DNA of 6,618 bases from JAWPNA01 sp045402695. Its GTDB lineage: Bacteria; Acidobacteriota; Polarisedimenticolia; JACPZX01; DASXTC01. The position numbers were made by a program, and so were the translations under genes. Each line of letters begins with the position of its first letter. The first letter of the stretch is position 1. Positions 1 through 6,618 of this stretch are shown in pieces. Under the pieces are notes generated by a model that worked only from the letters and a program-made list of their open reading frames with translations, did not search any database and was not told the origin of the DNA. Location: the NCBI GenBank assembly GCA_045402695.1, contig JAWPNA010000325.1, positions 1 to 6,618 of the forward strand. Reading direction: 5' to 3'.

Positions 1-1026
1 GTGATGCTTCCGGTCTTCGAGGAGCGAGCCACGAGTGCCGGCACAGGTGTCGTCATCTTCAACAGCCCCGTGGCAAGCAGCATCAAGCTGACGTTGAGGA
101 GAATGGACGGCGCCGAGATGAGCGACATCGACAACGCGGGAGGGGTCGAGATCGAGCTGCTCCCCTACCGGCAGCGGGTCCTCTTCGTTCGCGACGTCTT
201 TCCAAGGCTCGGCGACTTTCAGGGGACACTGACGATCGAGGGCGGCATCGACAGGCCGCAGGAAGGCGGCCCGATCGCCGTCATTGGTATTCAGCGGGGA
301 GCCGCTGCGAGCGCAGTCGCCACGTTGCCGGTCCTTGCAATGGGTCCTCGCCCGATGGGACAGACGCTTCACTTCGCGCAGTTTGCCGCCGGCGGCGACC
401 GGGCACGTTCGCTTGTGCTGATGAATCCTTCAGCAACGGACGTGGCGCGAGGCACGCTGACCTTGTTCGACGAGAACGGCCAGCGCTGGGCTCTCTCGCT
501 CAACGGTCAGCCCGCGGTGGCCAGTACGCCATTTGACCTCGCGCCAGGTGGAAGCATCGTGTTCAGGCCGTCGACTGCCGGGCCGCTACGGATGGGTTCA
601 GTCAGGGTGACCACTGTCGAAGGCGTTGTGGGCGGGGTGCTGCGCACCGGCGATCCCAAGGCGGGAGCCGTGCACGCCGGGCCGAGCGACGTCTTCGAGC
701 GCTTCATTACACTGGCGCGTCGCGACCGCGCGACCGGCGTCACCACGGAGGTCTCGGTCGCGTCAACGGGCGCGGCCGTGGCGCTCCGCTTCGTGCTGCG
801 CGACGGAGGCGGCGTCGAGGTGCCAGGCGGGACCGCGCGCCTCGAGGTGCCGGCCAGCGGCCGGACGACACGGACGATCGAGCAACTCTTTCCGAGTGCC
901 GGTACGGATAGTTTCCAGGGTAGCCTGACGGCAACCTCAGACGAGGGAACCGTCGCCGTGACCGTCACCGAGGTGAGCGGCGACTCGTCACGCGTGTCCG
1001 TACTGCCCGTCGTGCAGCTCCGCTGA
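1..1026 (+). CDS. Repeat-containing beta-rich protein, probably secreted or surface-exposed (5'-partial)
   Basis: The frame is open from the first base and ends at TGA 1024-1026, giving 341 visible residues. The GTG at base 1 is probably not the true start: the protein begins in the middle of a repeat and has no signal peptide, so the gene very likely continues upstream. Three degenerate repeats of about 110 residues can be aligned by eye: roughly 1-113, 120-228 and 230-341. Repeats 1 and 3 share the pattern LFP, then DFQGTL (72-77) or SFQGSL (304-309), then a short strand and a closing LPV segment (109-111 and 337-339). Repeat 2 keeps the N-terminal half (LVLMNPSA, 138-145) but has MGSVRVT in place of the FQG motif. 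Alternating hydrophobic residues, many Gly/Thr/Val and no Cys suggest Ig-like or other beta-sandwich domains. No catalytic motif is visible. I do not recognise a named family; such repeats are common in large exported acidobacterial proteins. No functional link to the downstream membrane genes is shown. Confidence 0.8.
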   Translation: MMLPVFEERATSAGTGVVIFNSPVASSIKLTLRRMDGAEMSDIDNAGGVEIELLPYRQRVLFVRDVFPRLGDFQGTLTIEGGIDRPQEGGPIAVIGIQRGAAASAVATLPVLAMGPRPMGQTLHFAQFAAGGDRARSLVLMNPSATDVARGTLTLFDENGQRWALSLNGQPAVASTPFDLAPGGSIVFRPSTAGPLRMGSVRVTTVEGVVGGVLRTGDPKAGAVHAGPSDVFERFITLARRDRATGVTTEVSVASTGAAVALRFVLRDGGGVEVPGGTARLEVPASGRTTRTIEQLFPSAGTDSFQGSLTATSDEGTVAVTVTEVSGDSSRVSVLPVVQLR

Positions 1027-1072
1027 CCACGCGAACAGGCCTCCCCCACACGCCGCAGGTGCCGCAGCGTCC

Positions 1073-3937
1073 ATGCCACACGACCTCGTTCCATTCATCC
1101 CGAGCCCGCGAGTCCTGTGGCGCTCCCTGAAATTCTGGGTCTGGTCCGTCTTCATTCTCCTGTTCGCGGCGGCGATTCCCGACATCATCGTTGACTATTG
1201 GTTTTTCGATAGCATCAGGAAGACCAACATCTTCTGGACCAACTTCAATGCCCAGCTTGCGCTGTTCGCAATTACCTGGGTCGTGTTCTGCCTGGCCGAC
1301 TACCTGCCGATCCGGCAGTACGCCGTCAGCCCGACGCTGCGCAATGCCGCCATTCATCTGGGAAGCTGGTCAGGGTTGTTTGCCGGGTGGCTGGTGTCAC
1401 GAAACTGGATGACGCTGCTCCTCTGGAGACATTGGCAACCCTTCGGTCAGACCGACCCGGTCTTTGGTCATGACATCGGCTTCTATGTGTTCGTGCTTCC
1501 CGCCATTTCCACGTTGCTGGGCATTCTCGCCGCGGCCGGGGTGGACACCGCGTTCGCCTTCCTGATCGCTCGCTACGATCAGCTCCGAGCGAACGGGCAT
1601 TTCGACCGCGACGACATCCCGCTGTGGAGCAAGCTCGGAATGCTGATCACGCCCGGGCTGAATTTTGCGTTGACGCTCATGGGATTGAGCCTCATCGGCG
1701 AAACATTCATCGCCAGGTACTATCTGCTGTTCAAGAACAACGAGGAGTCCGGGGTCCGGATCGGCGCCGACTTCCTCGACGTCCAGGGAATCTTTTCCAC
1801 ACTGAACCTCATCAATGTCTCGACGGCCGTCGAAGTCGGCCTGATGCTGTCGTTCGGCTACGCGCTCCTCCGCATCGCGCGGCACTACGGAGCCGATGGC
1901 GCCCTCGCCAGCACTCATGAAACCGAGACAGCGGTATCGCGCACAGCGCTCCGTCTTCGCACGCCGTGTGTCGTGGGGATTGCGATGCTCGCTCTCGATC
2001 TGGTGTTCTTCGTCGGGGTGGTTCTGAGACAGCACATCGTGGTGAGCCCGAACGAACCAGGAATTCAGATTCCGTACATCCAGCGCCACATGGAGGCCAC
2101 GCTGAAGGGATACCGCCTCGACCACGTCGAAACGGTCGATTGGAGGACTCCAGAGCGGAGGCTGACCTCAGCCGAGATCAACGCGAGCGAGACGGTCAGG
2201 AATGCCCCGATCCTGCCTCCCTGGGTCAGCAAGCTCGAAGAACCGCCTGACGTCCAGCACTTGCGACGGATCACGCTTTCCGACTCGCTGACTGTGTACG
2301 GACCAATGCTGGATATCTTCAAACAAGAACAAGCCCTGCGCCCCTATTACGACATCGTCAATGTGGACGGTGTCCGTTACACCGTGGACGGAAAAAAGAC
2401 GATGTACGTCAGCGCCGTGCGGGAGCTGCCGTCCCTGGCTTTCCTGGGTCCGAAGGAATGGCTGCGGTATTGGGGGAGCGCCGCTCTGATGTACACGCAC
2501 GGCTACGGTCTGGTGATGTCTCCGGTCAATCAGGTAGATGACGAAGGCAGGCCCGTCTACGCGTCGTACGACATTCCGTCGAAGACGACAGACCCGATGT
2601 TCCAGACTCCGGAGCCAAGAATCTACTACGGCGAAGGGATGAAGGATGACTACATCCTCACCGGCATCCAGCATCTGAAAGAGCTGGACTACCCGGACGC
2701 CGAGTTCCGGATCACCGGCGAATTTCCACCCGACGTTCAGGCCGGTATCCCCATAAGCGGCATCTGGAAGCGCCTGGTGTTCGCCATCCACACCAAGGAC
2801 GTCACCTCGTTCCTCTTCTCCACGTTCATCGACCACAGCCGTACGCGCATCCATCTCTATCGAACACCCATGCGCCGTGTGGGACGGATTGCCCCCTTCC
2901 TGTTCGTCGACAGTAACAACCTCGCGTTCGTTGCCGGCAACAAGATCGACTGGATGGTCAACGCCCTGACCACCACCGACATGTATCCATACTCCTTCCG
3001 CGAAATCCTGGGCGACAAGGCGGATGAACGCGCCGTGGAGCCGTTCCCCGAACGGGTGATCAACTACGGCGAGGACTCCGTGAAGATCACCATGGACGCG
3101 TTCAGCGGCGAGGTGCATTTCTACAAGATGACGAGCGATCCCATCATCAACGCCTGGGCCCACTGCTACCCGGATCTCTTCGAACCAGCCGACTCGATGC
3201 CGCAGCCGGTTCGCGCGCAGTTGAACTACCCCCCGCAGTGGTTCCACGTGCAGTTCGACGACATCTACAAGCGGTATCACATGAGCGATCCGATCGAGTT
3301 CTACAACGTCGAGGATCTGTGGGACGACGCCGATGACGTCGTGGGCTCGCTTGGACGCGGCCTGGAAGAATACGGGACGAAGGACGAAATGACGTTCTCC
3401 CATGAAGGGTCGAACGCGCTGATCGATCCGTCGGACCTGCCAGAGGGCACACACGCCGGTACGCCCGGAGAGCTTCAGTACGCGATGATGATGCCCTTCA
3501 CGCCGGAAGGCGGGCGCAACATGCGCTCTCTGATCATCGCGCTGCAAGATCCGGACACCTATGGGCGGCTCATCAACCTGCGGGTCCCGCAAGGCGAGTT
3601 CATCCCCGGGCCGGAACAGGCCGACACGATCATCGATACCGATTCGCAGGTCAATCAGCAGATTGCGCTCTGGATCCGGCACGCGTCGGAAGTCATCCGC
3701 GGCCATACGATTCTGCTCCCCGTGAAGGGCGACCTGATCTACATCGAACCGCTCTGGATTTCGTCGATCCAAAACCACCTGCCGGAAGTGAAGCTCTTTT
3801 CGGTGGTGTACAGGGGCCGGTGCGTCATGTCCACCAGCGTGGAAAAGGCGATTGCCTACCTCGACGCGTCAGAAGCCAAGGAACAGGGCGAAAACGAACT
3901 GCCGTGGTTCGACGCGGCCCGGAAAGAGGGACAGTGA
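1073..3937 (+). CDS. UPF0182 (COG1615) family large integral membrane protein, copy A
   Basis: This 954-residue protein has the full length usual for UPF0182, a family of unknown biochemical role found in actinobacteria, cyanobacteria and some other phyla. About seven hydrophobic helices lie in the first third (near 21-40, 62-80, 93-117, 140-165, 190-213, 245-266 and 299-318). A domain of some 630 residues follows, probably extracytoplasmic. Family landmarks are PNE (326-328) with PYIQRHMEAT (334-343), LRPYY (422-426), THGYGLVMSPVN (475-486), PRIYYGEG (515-522), FYNVEDLW (743-750), MPFTPEGGRNM (807-817), GPEQ with NQQ (846-849, 861-863) and GDLIYIEP (886-893). An Asp/Glu-rich stretch follows EDLW (751-793). 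ATG 1073 is the first usable start in frame; only a weak AGGTG lies 11 nt upstream. The gene begins 46 bp after the repeat-protein stop and overlaps the next start by one base, so it is probably the first gene of a three-gene operon. Family assignment is firm; function is not known. Confidence 0.95.
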   Translation: MPHDLVPFIPSPRVLWRSLKFWVWSVFILLFAAAIPDIIVDYWFFDSIRKTNIFWTNFNAQLALFAITWVVFCLADYLPIRQYAVSPTLRNAAIHLGSWSGLFAGWLVSRNWMTLLLWRHWQPFGQTDPVFGHDIGFYVFVLPAISTLLGILAAAGVDTAFAFLIARYDQLRANGHFDRDDIPLWSKLGMLITPGLNFALTLMGLSLIGETFIARYYLLFKNNEESGVRIGADFLDVQGIFSTLNLINVSTAVEVGLMLSFGYALLRIARHYGADGALASTHETETAVSRTALRLRTPCVVGIAMLALDLVFFVGVVLRQHIVVSPNEPGIQIPYIQRHMEATLKGYRLDHVETVDWRTPERRLTSAEINASETVRNAPILPPWVSKLEEPPDVQHLRRITLSDSLTVYGPMLDIFKQEQALRPYYDIVNVDGVRYTVDGKKTMYVSAVRELPSLAFLGPKEWLRYWGSAALMYTHGYGLVMSPVNQVDDEGRPVYASYDIPSKTTDPMFQTPEPRIYYGEGMKDDYILTGIQHLKELDYPDAEFRITGEFPPDVQAGIPISGIWKRLVFAIHTKDVTSFLFSTFIDHSRTRIHLYRTPMRRVGRIAPFLFVDSNNLAFVAGNKIDWMVNALTTTDMYPYSFREILGDKADERAVEPFPERVINYGEDSVKITMDAFSGEVHFYKMTSDPIINAWAHCYPDLFEPADSMPQPVRAQLNYPPQWFHVQFDDIYKRYHMSDPIEFYNVEDLWDDADDVVGSLGRGLEEYGTKDEMTFSHEGSNALIDPSDLPEGTHAGTPGELQYAMMMPFTPEGGRNMRSLIIALQDPDTYGRLINLRVPQGEFIPGPEQADTIIDTDSQVNQQIALWIRHASEVIRGHTILLPVKGDLIYIEPLWISSIQNHLPEVKLFSVVYRGRCVMSTSVEKAIAYLDASEAKEQGENELPWFDAARKEGQ
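3925..3930 (+). promoter_or_regulatory. Shine-Dalgarno site for the flippase-like gene
   Basis: AGAGGG lies 6 nt before ATG 3937, inside the last codons of UPF0182 copy A. It is the best ribosome binding site in the window. It fixes the flippase-like start at 3937 rather than the in-frame ATG at 3820, which would add 39 polar, Arg-rich residues encoded within the upstream gene. The TGATG stop/start overlap (3935-3939) suggests translational coupling. Confidence 0.75.
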
Positions 3938-5154
3938 TGGCGATTGACAATCCGGCGTCGGAGAAGACGGACTCAGGCCCGTTGGGCCTCTCGGTGGCCT
4001 GGGGCTACGGCTTTGCGCTGCTGCTGATCCTCTTCATCTTTACCATCCTGGTTCCGGATGCTGACGGCCCATCCCCGTGGGATCCCGTGGCATTCCGGAA
4101 AGGCATGATCGAAACGATCGCGAACTTTCGCATCCTGGATGAACTGGCGGACCTCAGCATTGTGAAGGTCGCCGACGTGGGCGAAGGGTGGTTGATCGTG
4201 GATCTCGATCAGATCGGCGTGTCCAACCGCCGATTCGGGTACGCCCCCTTCTACATGGCCCTCACGTGTGCGGCGTTGCTGCTGTTCCTGCGAGCGGTCC
4301 GCCTGCGGCTGCTCACCCGGCATTTCGGAATTTCTTCCTCGGTCAAGGGCCAGCTCTCTGCCTTCTTTTTCGGGCGCGGCATGAACCTCTTCTTCCCGTT
4401 TGGGCCCGGTGAGCTCGGCACGATCCAGATGCTGTCGGACAACGACGCGCCGCCGAAGGCCGCCGCCACCTCCGTCTTCTACAACCGTGTGTTCGAGATT
4501 CTGTCGATCAACGTCGCCTTGATCGGTGGATTCATCTATCTGGGCTGGGGCGGCGCGGTTGAACCATTCTTCTGGACCATCATTCTGATCGCCGGGGTCG
4601 TGTCGCTGACCCGGCCACTGGGCCGCGGCAGCGACGCCATGGGCCGCTTCGCCGTTCTCCGGAATATCTGGAGCGCCTTCGGCGGCGACACCCTGCAGGA
4701 GGCCACCCGGCAACTGCTCCACACGCCGAGCTTCTTCCTGGGAATCCTGCTGCTGTCGATGGTGACGCTCGGTCTGGAGATCTTCGGATTCTGGAGCATC
4801 AAGCAGGCCTTCTCCTCTCCCATGGATGACTACATCCTGATGAAGGATCTGACCTTCATCCCCTTCATGATTGCGATGTCCGTGGCGGCGCTGGCTCGCG
4901 TGATTCCCTACACGTTTGCCAGTTTCGGCATCGTGGAATTCGTCATGGTCATCATGTTCCGTATCTTCGATCAGGGATTCCTGGGGGGCGCCACGGTGGC
5001 CCTTCTGTGCTCGCTCCTCGTCAACGGCGTCACGTTCCTCTTTTTCGTGATGTCGATGTGGGTTTCACGGTGTCCGAGCATCCTGGAAACGTGGCATACG
5101 TTCTTCGACCAGTCCGCTGCCAGACGCCAGGGCGCCACACTTCCCACGACGTAG
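3937..5154 (+). CDS. Flippase-like integral membrane protein (LPG synthase transmembrane / UPF0104-type family)
   Basis: This is a 405-residue polytopic membrane protein. Hydrophobic segments lie near 20-39, 105-121, 140-157, 189-206, 211-224, 264-288, 308-320, 332-345 and 353-375. Two conserved patterns fit the PF03706 flippase-like family: a Pro-rich turn with Gly-Glu (PFGPGEL, 154-160) followed by SVFYNRVFE (179-187), and R321-x2-P324-x6-G331-x2-E334 near the C-terminus. In related proteins this membrane domain moves lipids or lipid-linked sugars across the inner membrane (MprF N-terminal domain, AglD-like proteins). There is no C-terminal aminoacyl-transferase (GNAT-like) domain, so it is not a full MprF lysyl-PG synthase. 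A loop of about 60 residues (41-101) between the first two helices looks longer than usual for the family and is probably extracytoplasmic. The gene sits between two UPF0182 paralogues with a 1-bp overlap upstream and a 6-bp gap downstream, which argues for joint function. Family call is by motif pattern only; the substrate is unknown. Confidence 0.75.
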   Translation: MAIDNPASEKTDSGPLGLSVAWGYGFALLLILFIFTILVPDADGPSPWDPVAFRKGMIETIANFRILDELADLSIVKVADVGEGWLIVDLDQIGVSNRRFGYAPFYMALTCAALLLFLRAVRLRLLTRHFGISSSVKGQLSAFFFGRGMNLFFPFGPGELGTIQMLSDNDAPPKAAATSVFYNRVFEILSINVALIGGFIYLGWGGAVEPFFWTIILIAGVVSLTRPLGRGSDAMGRFAVLRNIWSAFGGDTLQEATRQLLHTPSFFLGILLLSMVTLGLEIFGFWSIKQAFSSPMDDYILMKDLTFIPFMIAMSVAALARVIPYTFASFGIVEFVMVIMFRIFDQGFLGGATVALLCSLLVNGVTFLFFVMSMWVSRCPSILETWHTFFDQSAARRQGATLPTT

Positions 5155-5156
5155 CC

Positions 5157-5160
5157 AGAG
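5157..5160 (+). promoter_or_regulatory. Weak ribosome binding site for UPF0182 copy B
   Basis: AGAG abuts ATG 5161 but stands 6 nt before a second in-frame ATG at 5167. On spacing alone the second ATG would be the better start. The match is only four bases, and translational coupling with the upstream stop (TAG 5152-5154) may matter more. Confidence 0.3.
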
Positions 5161-6618
5161 ATGCTGATGAGCACTCCTTCGGTACACCACGCACGACAGG
5201 TCTGGGGCCTCGCCGCGGACGTCGATCCTCATATTCCTGCACCGGCCAGGCTGTGGAAGCCGGTCCGCAACTGGTGCTGGATCGGGTACGGCACGCTGAT
5301 CCTGGCCGCAGTGCCGGACTACTTCGTTCAGTACTGGTTCAACCAGAGTCTGGGTTTCCGCTCGCTCTTCTGGACCAACGTGGGCATGCAGTCGCTGCTG
5401 TTCGTGACATACGGCGCTGTGGTCTATGCCGCGATTGCAGTGCCCATGAGGCTGTTTGCGAAGAGTGCCACGTTGAAGCGCGCTGCGGTCCACGTGGCGC
5501 TGTGGATCGGCCTCTTCGCCGGCTGGCGTGCGGCAGGCCACTACCTGGAGTTCCTGCTGGCCAGCGGTGGAGTGCCCTTCGGGCAGAGGGATCCGGTCTT
5601 CGGCCACGATATCGGCTTCTACGTCTACTGGCTCCCGGTGCTTCGTGTCCTGGTGACAGGGGCCACCTCGGCGCTCTTCCTCAGTGTCGCGTGCACGCTC
5701 GTCGCTCGCTACGACCAGATGCGCGGCACGCGCGTGTTCGAGCGCAAGGATGTCGACTTCTGGGCGAAAGCGTCCCTGTTTTCGCCGCCCTACATGAAGT
5801 GGCTGCTCGATGCCGAAGGCGTCGTCGTCGCCATCTTTCTGTTCGTGCTGCGGTACGGCCTGCTCTTCAAGGACAACGAAGCGGCAGGGGTTCGGGTGGG
5901 CGCGCAGTATCTCGACATGGTGGGCGCATTGTCCACGGTCAACTACATCTACGTCAGCATCGGTGTAGAGCTGGCCCTCTGCTACTTGCTGAGCGTGTGG
6001 ATGTCGCGTGTCCACGCCAAGTACGGCTGGATTCTGGAGGAGGCCGAACGCACCACGCCACCGGAGCACGCCGGGCCGGACATCGGGGCGCGGAGGCTGG
6101 CAACGGCGGCGGTGTACTGTCTGGCGCTGGACTTGCTGTTCTTCGCAGGCGTGGTGGTGCGCGACCACGTGCTCGTGAAACCCAATGAGCCGTGGATTCA
6201 GCGGGATTTCATCACGCGGCACGTCGACGCGACCATCACGGGGTACCGGCTCGAACAGGTGAAAACCGTGGAGTGGAACCTGCCGAAGCAACCCTACGAT
6301 CCGGATGTACTGCTCGCCAGCAAGACCCTTCAAAACGCCCCGTTCCTGCCGTCATGGGTCGCCTATCTGGAAGAGCCGCCGGATGTGCAGCATCTGGAGC
6401 GGTTGACCCTCAGCGACTCGTTGATGGTCTACGGCCCGATGCTGCAGATCTTCAACCAGCAGCAGTCGCTGCGGCCCTACTATCAGTTCACGAGCGTCGA
6501 CGGCGTGCGCTACACGGTCAACGGCGAAAAGAAGATGTTCGTCAGCGCCGTGCGCGAGCTGCCGTCATTGGCGTTTCTCGGCCCCAAGGAATGGTTGCGC
6601 TATTGGGGCAGCGCGGCG
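5161..6618 (+). CDS. UPF0182 (COG1615) family large integral membrane protein, copy B (3'-partial)
   Basis: An uninterrupted frame of 486 codons runs off the window end without a stop; reading it line by line shows no frameshift. By comparison with copy A, about half of the protein is visible. It has the same architecture: a first helix near 38-56, the strongly conserved DPVFGHDIGFYV (144-155), ARYDQ (182-186), a helix ending in LDLLFFAGVVV, PNEP (341-344), EEPPDVQHL, LTLSDSL, LRPYY (437-441) and a block at 461-486 identical to copy A residues 446-471. An ungapped hand count over residues 341-486 against copy A 326-471 gives about 99 identities in 146; the membrane region is clearly less similar. 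The N-terminus is about 16 residues longer than in copy A. ATG 5161 is the first start after the upstream TAG, 6 bp away; ATG 5167 is an equally possible start. It is probably the third gene of the same operon. Function is unknown, as for the family. Confidence 0.93.
   Translation, partial: MLMSTPSVHHARQVWGLAADVDPHIPAPARLWKPVRNWCWIGYGTLILAAVPDYFVQYWFNQSLGFRSLFWTNVGMQSLLFVTYGAVVYAAIAVPMRLFAKSATLKRAAVHVALWIGLFAGWRAAGHYLEFLLASGGVPFGQRDPVFGHDIGFYVYWLPVLRVLVTGATSALFLSVACTLVARYDQMRGTRVFERKDVDFWAKASLFSPPYMKWLLDAEGVVVAIFLFVLRYGLLFKDNEAAGVRVGAQYLDMVGALSTVNYIYVSIGVELALCYLLSVWMSRVHAKYGWILEEAERTTPPEHAGPDIGARRLATAAVYCLALDLLFFAGVVVRDHVLVKPNEPWIQRDFITRHVDATITGYRLEQVKTVEWNLPKQPYDPDVLLASKTLQNAPFLPSWVAYLEEPPDVQHLERLTLSDSLMVYGPMLQIFNQQQSLRPYYQFTSVDGVRYTVNGEKKMFVSAVRELPSLAFLGPKEWLRYWGSAA

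Noticed and set aside
1027..1072. Possible terminator or promoter between the repeat protein and UPF0182 copy A
   Set aside because: The 46-bp gap contains a short direct repeat (GCCGCAG twice, near 1052-1067) but no stem-loop followed by a T run and no convincing -35/-10 pair. Nothing can be called.
507..1094. Antisense frame of 195 codons at the 3' end of the repeat protein
   Set aside because: Ser/Thr/Arg/Pro-rich translation without motifs. The + strand frame shows repeat homology and is the better reading.
2168..3778. Long antisense frame of 536 codons opposite UPF0182 copy A
   Set aside because: It lies entirely opposite a gene with many recognised family motifs. Its translation is rich in Arg, His, Val and Asp with no domain or membrane pattern, as expected for a GC-rich antisense shadow.
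3937..5154. Full MprF-type lysylphosphatidylglycerol synthase
   Set aside because: Only the membrane domain is present. The protein ends at 405 residues without the C-terminal transferase domain.
5007..6188. Forward frame of 393 codons overlapping the flippase-like gene and UPF0182 copy B
   Set aside because: The translation is Arg- and Ala-rich, low in hydrophobic pattern and out of frame with the clear UPF0182 reading, so it is a shadow.
5065..6333. Antisense frame of 422 codons opposite UPF0182 copy B
   Set aside because: Composition is that of an antisense shadow (His, Arg, Gln, Asp rich) and the opposite strand carries a convincing homologous gene.

Overview
The window is GC-rich and every credible gene reads on the + strand. 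The best-supported taxonomic guess is a member of the Acidobacteriota or a similar GC-rich, soil-type, Gram-negative lineage. That guess rests on a tandem-repeat beta-rich protein of a kind often seen in acidobacterial genomes, next to UPF0182 membrane proteins that do not look actinobacterial. It is inference from gene style only; there is no rRNA or marker gene here.

Layout: (1) Bases 1-1026 hold the 3' end of a gene for a probably secreted or surface protein made of three degenerate beta-sandwich-like repeats. Its beginning lies upstream of the window. (2) Bases 1073-3937 encode a full-length UPF0182 (COG1615) protein of 954 residues, with about seven N-terminal membrane helices followed by a very large, probably extracytoplasmic, domain. 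(3) Bases 3937-5154 encode a 405-residue polytopic membrane protein resembling the flippase-like / lysylphosphatidylglycerol-synthase transmembrane family (PF03706, UPF0104). Its start overlaps the previous stop by one base. (4) From base 5161 to the end of the window runs a second UPF0182 gene, cut off by the window edge after 486 codons. It has no stop inside the window, so a search for closed ORFs misses it.

The last three genes are packed with a 1-bp overlap and a 6-bp gap, so they are very probably one operon: UPF0182 copy A, flippase-like protein, UPF0182 copy B. The two UPF0182 proteins are diverged paralogues, matching at about two thirds of residues over the comparable start of the large domain. 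An operon in which two paralogues of a poorly characterised giant membrane protein flank a lipid-flippase-like protein suggests a cell-envelope complex, perhaps for lipid or lipid-linked glycan handling. That function is a hypothesis. No RNA genes, insertion sequences, CRISPR arrays or clear terminators were seen, and gene density leaves no gap over 46 bp.
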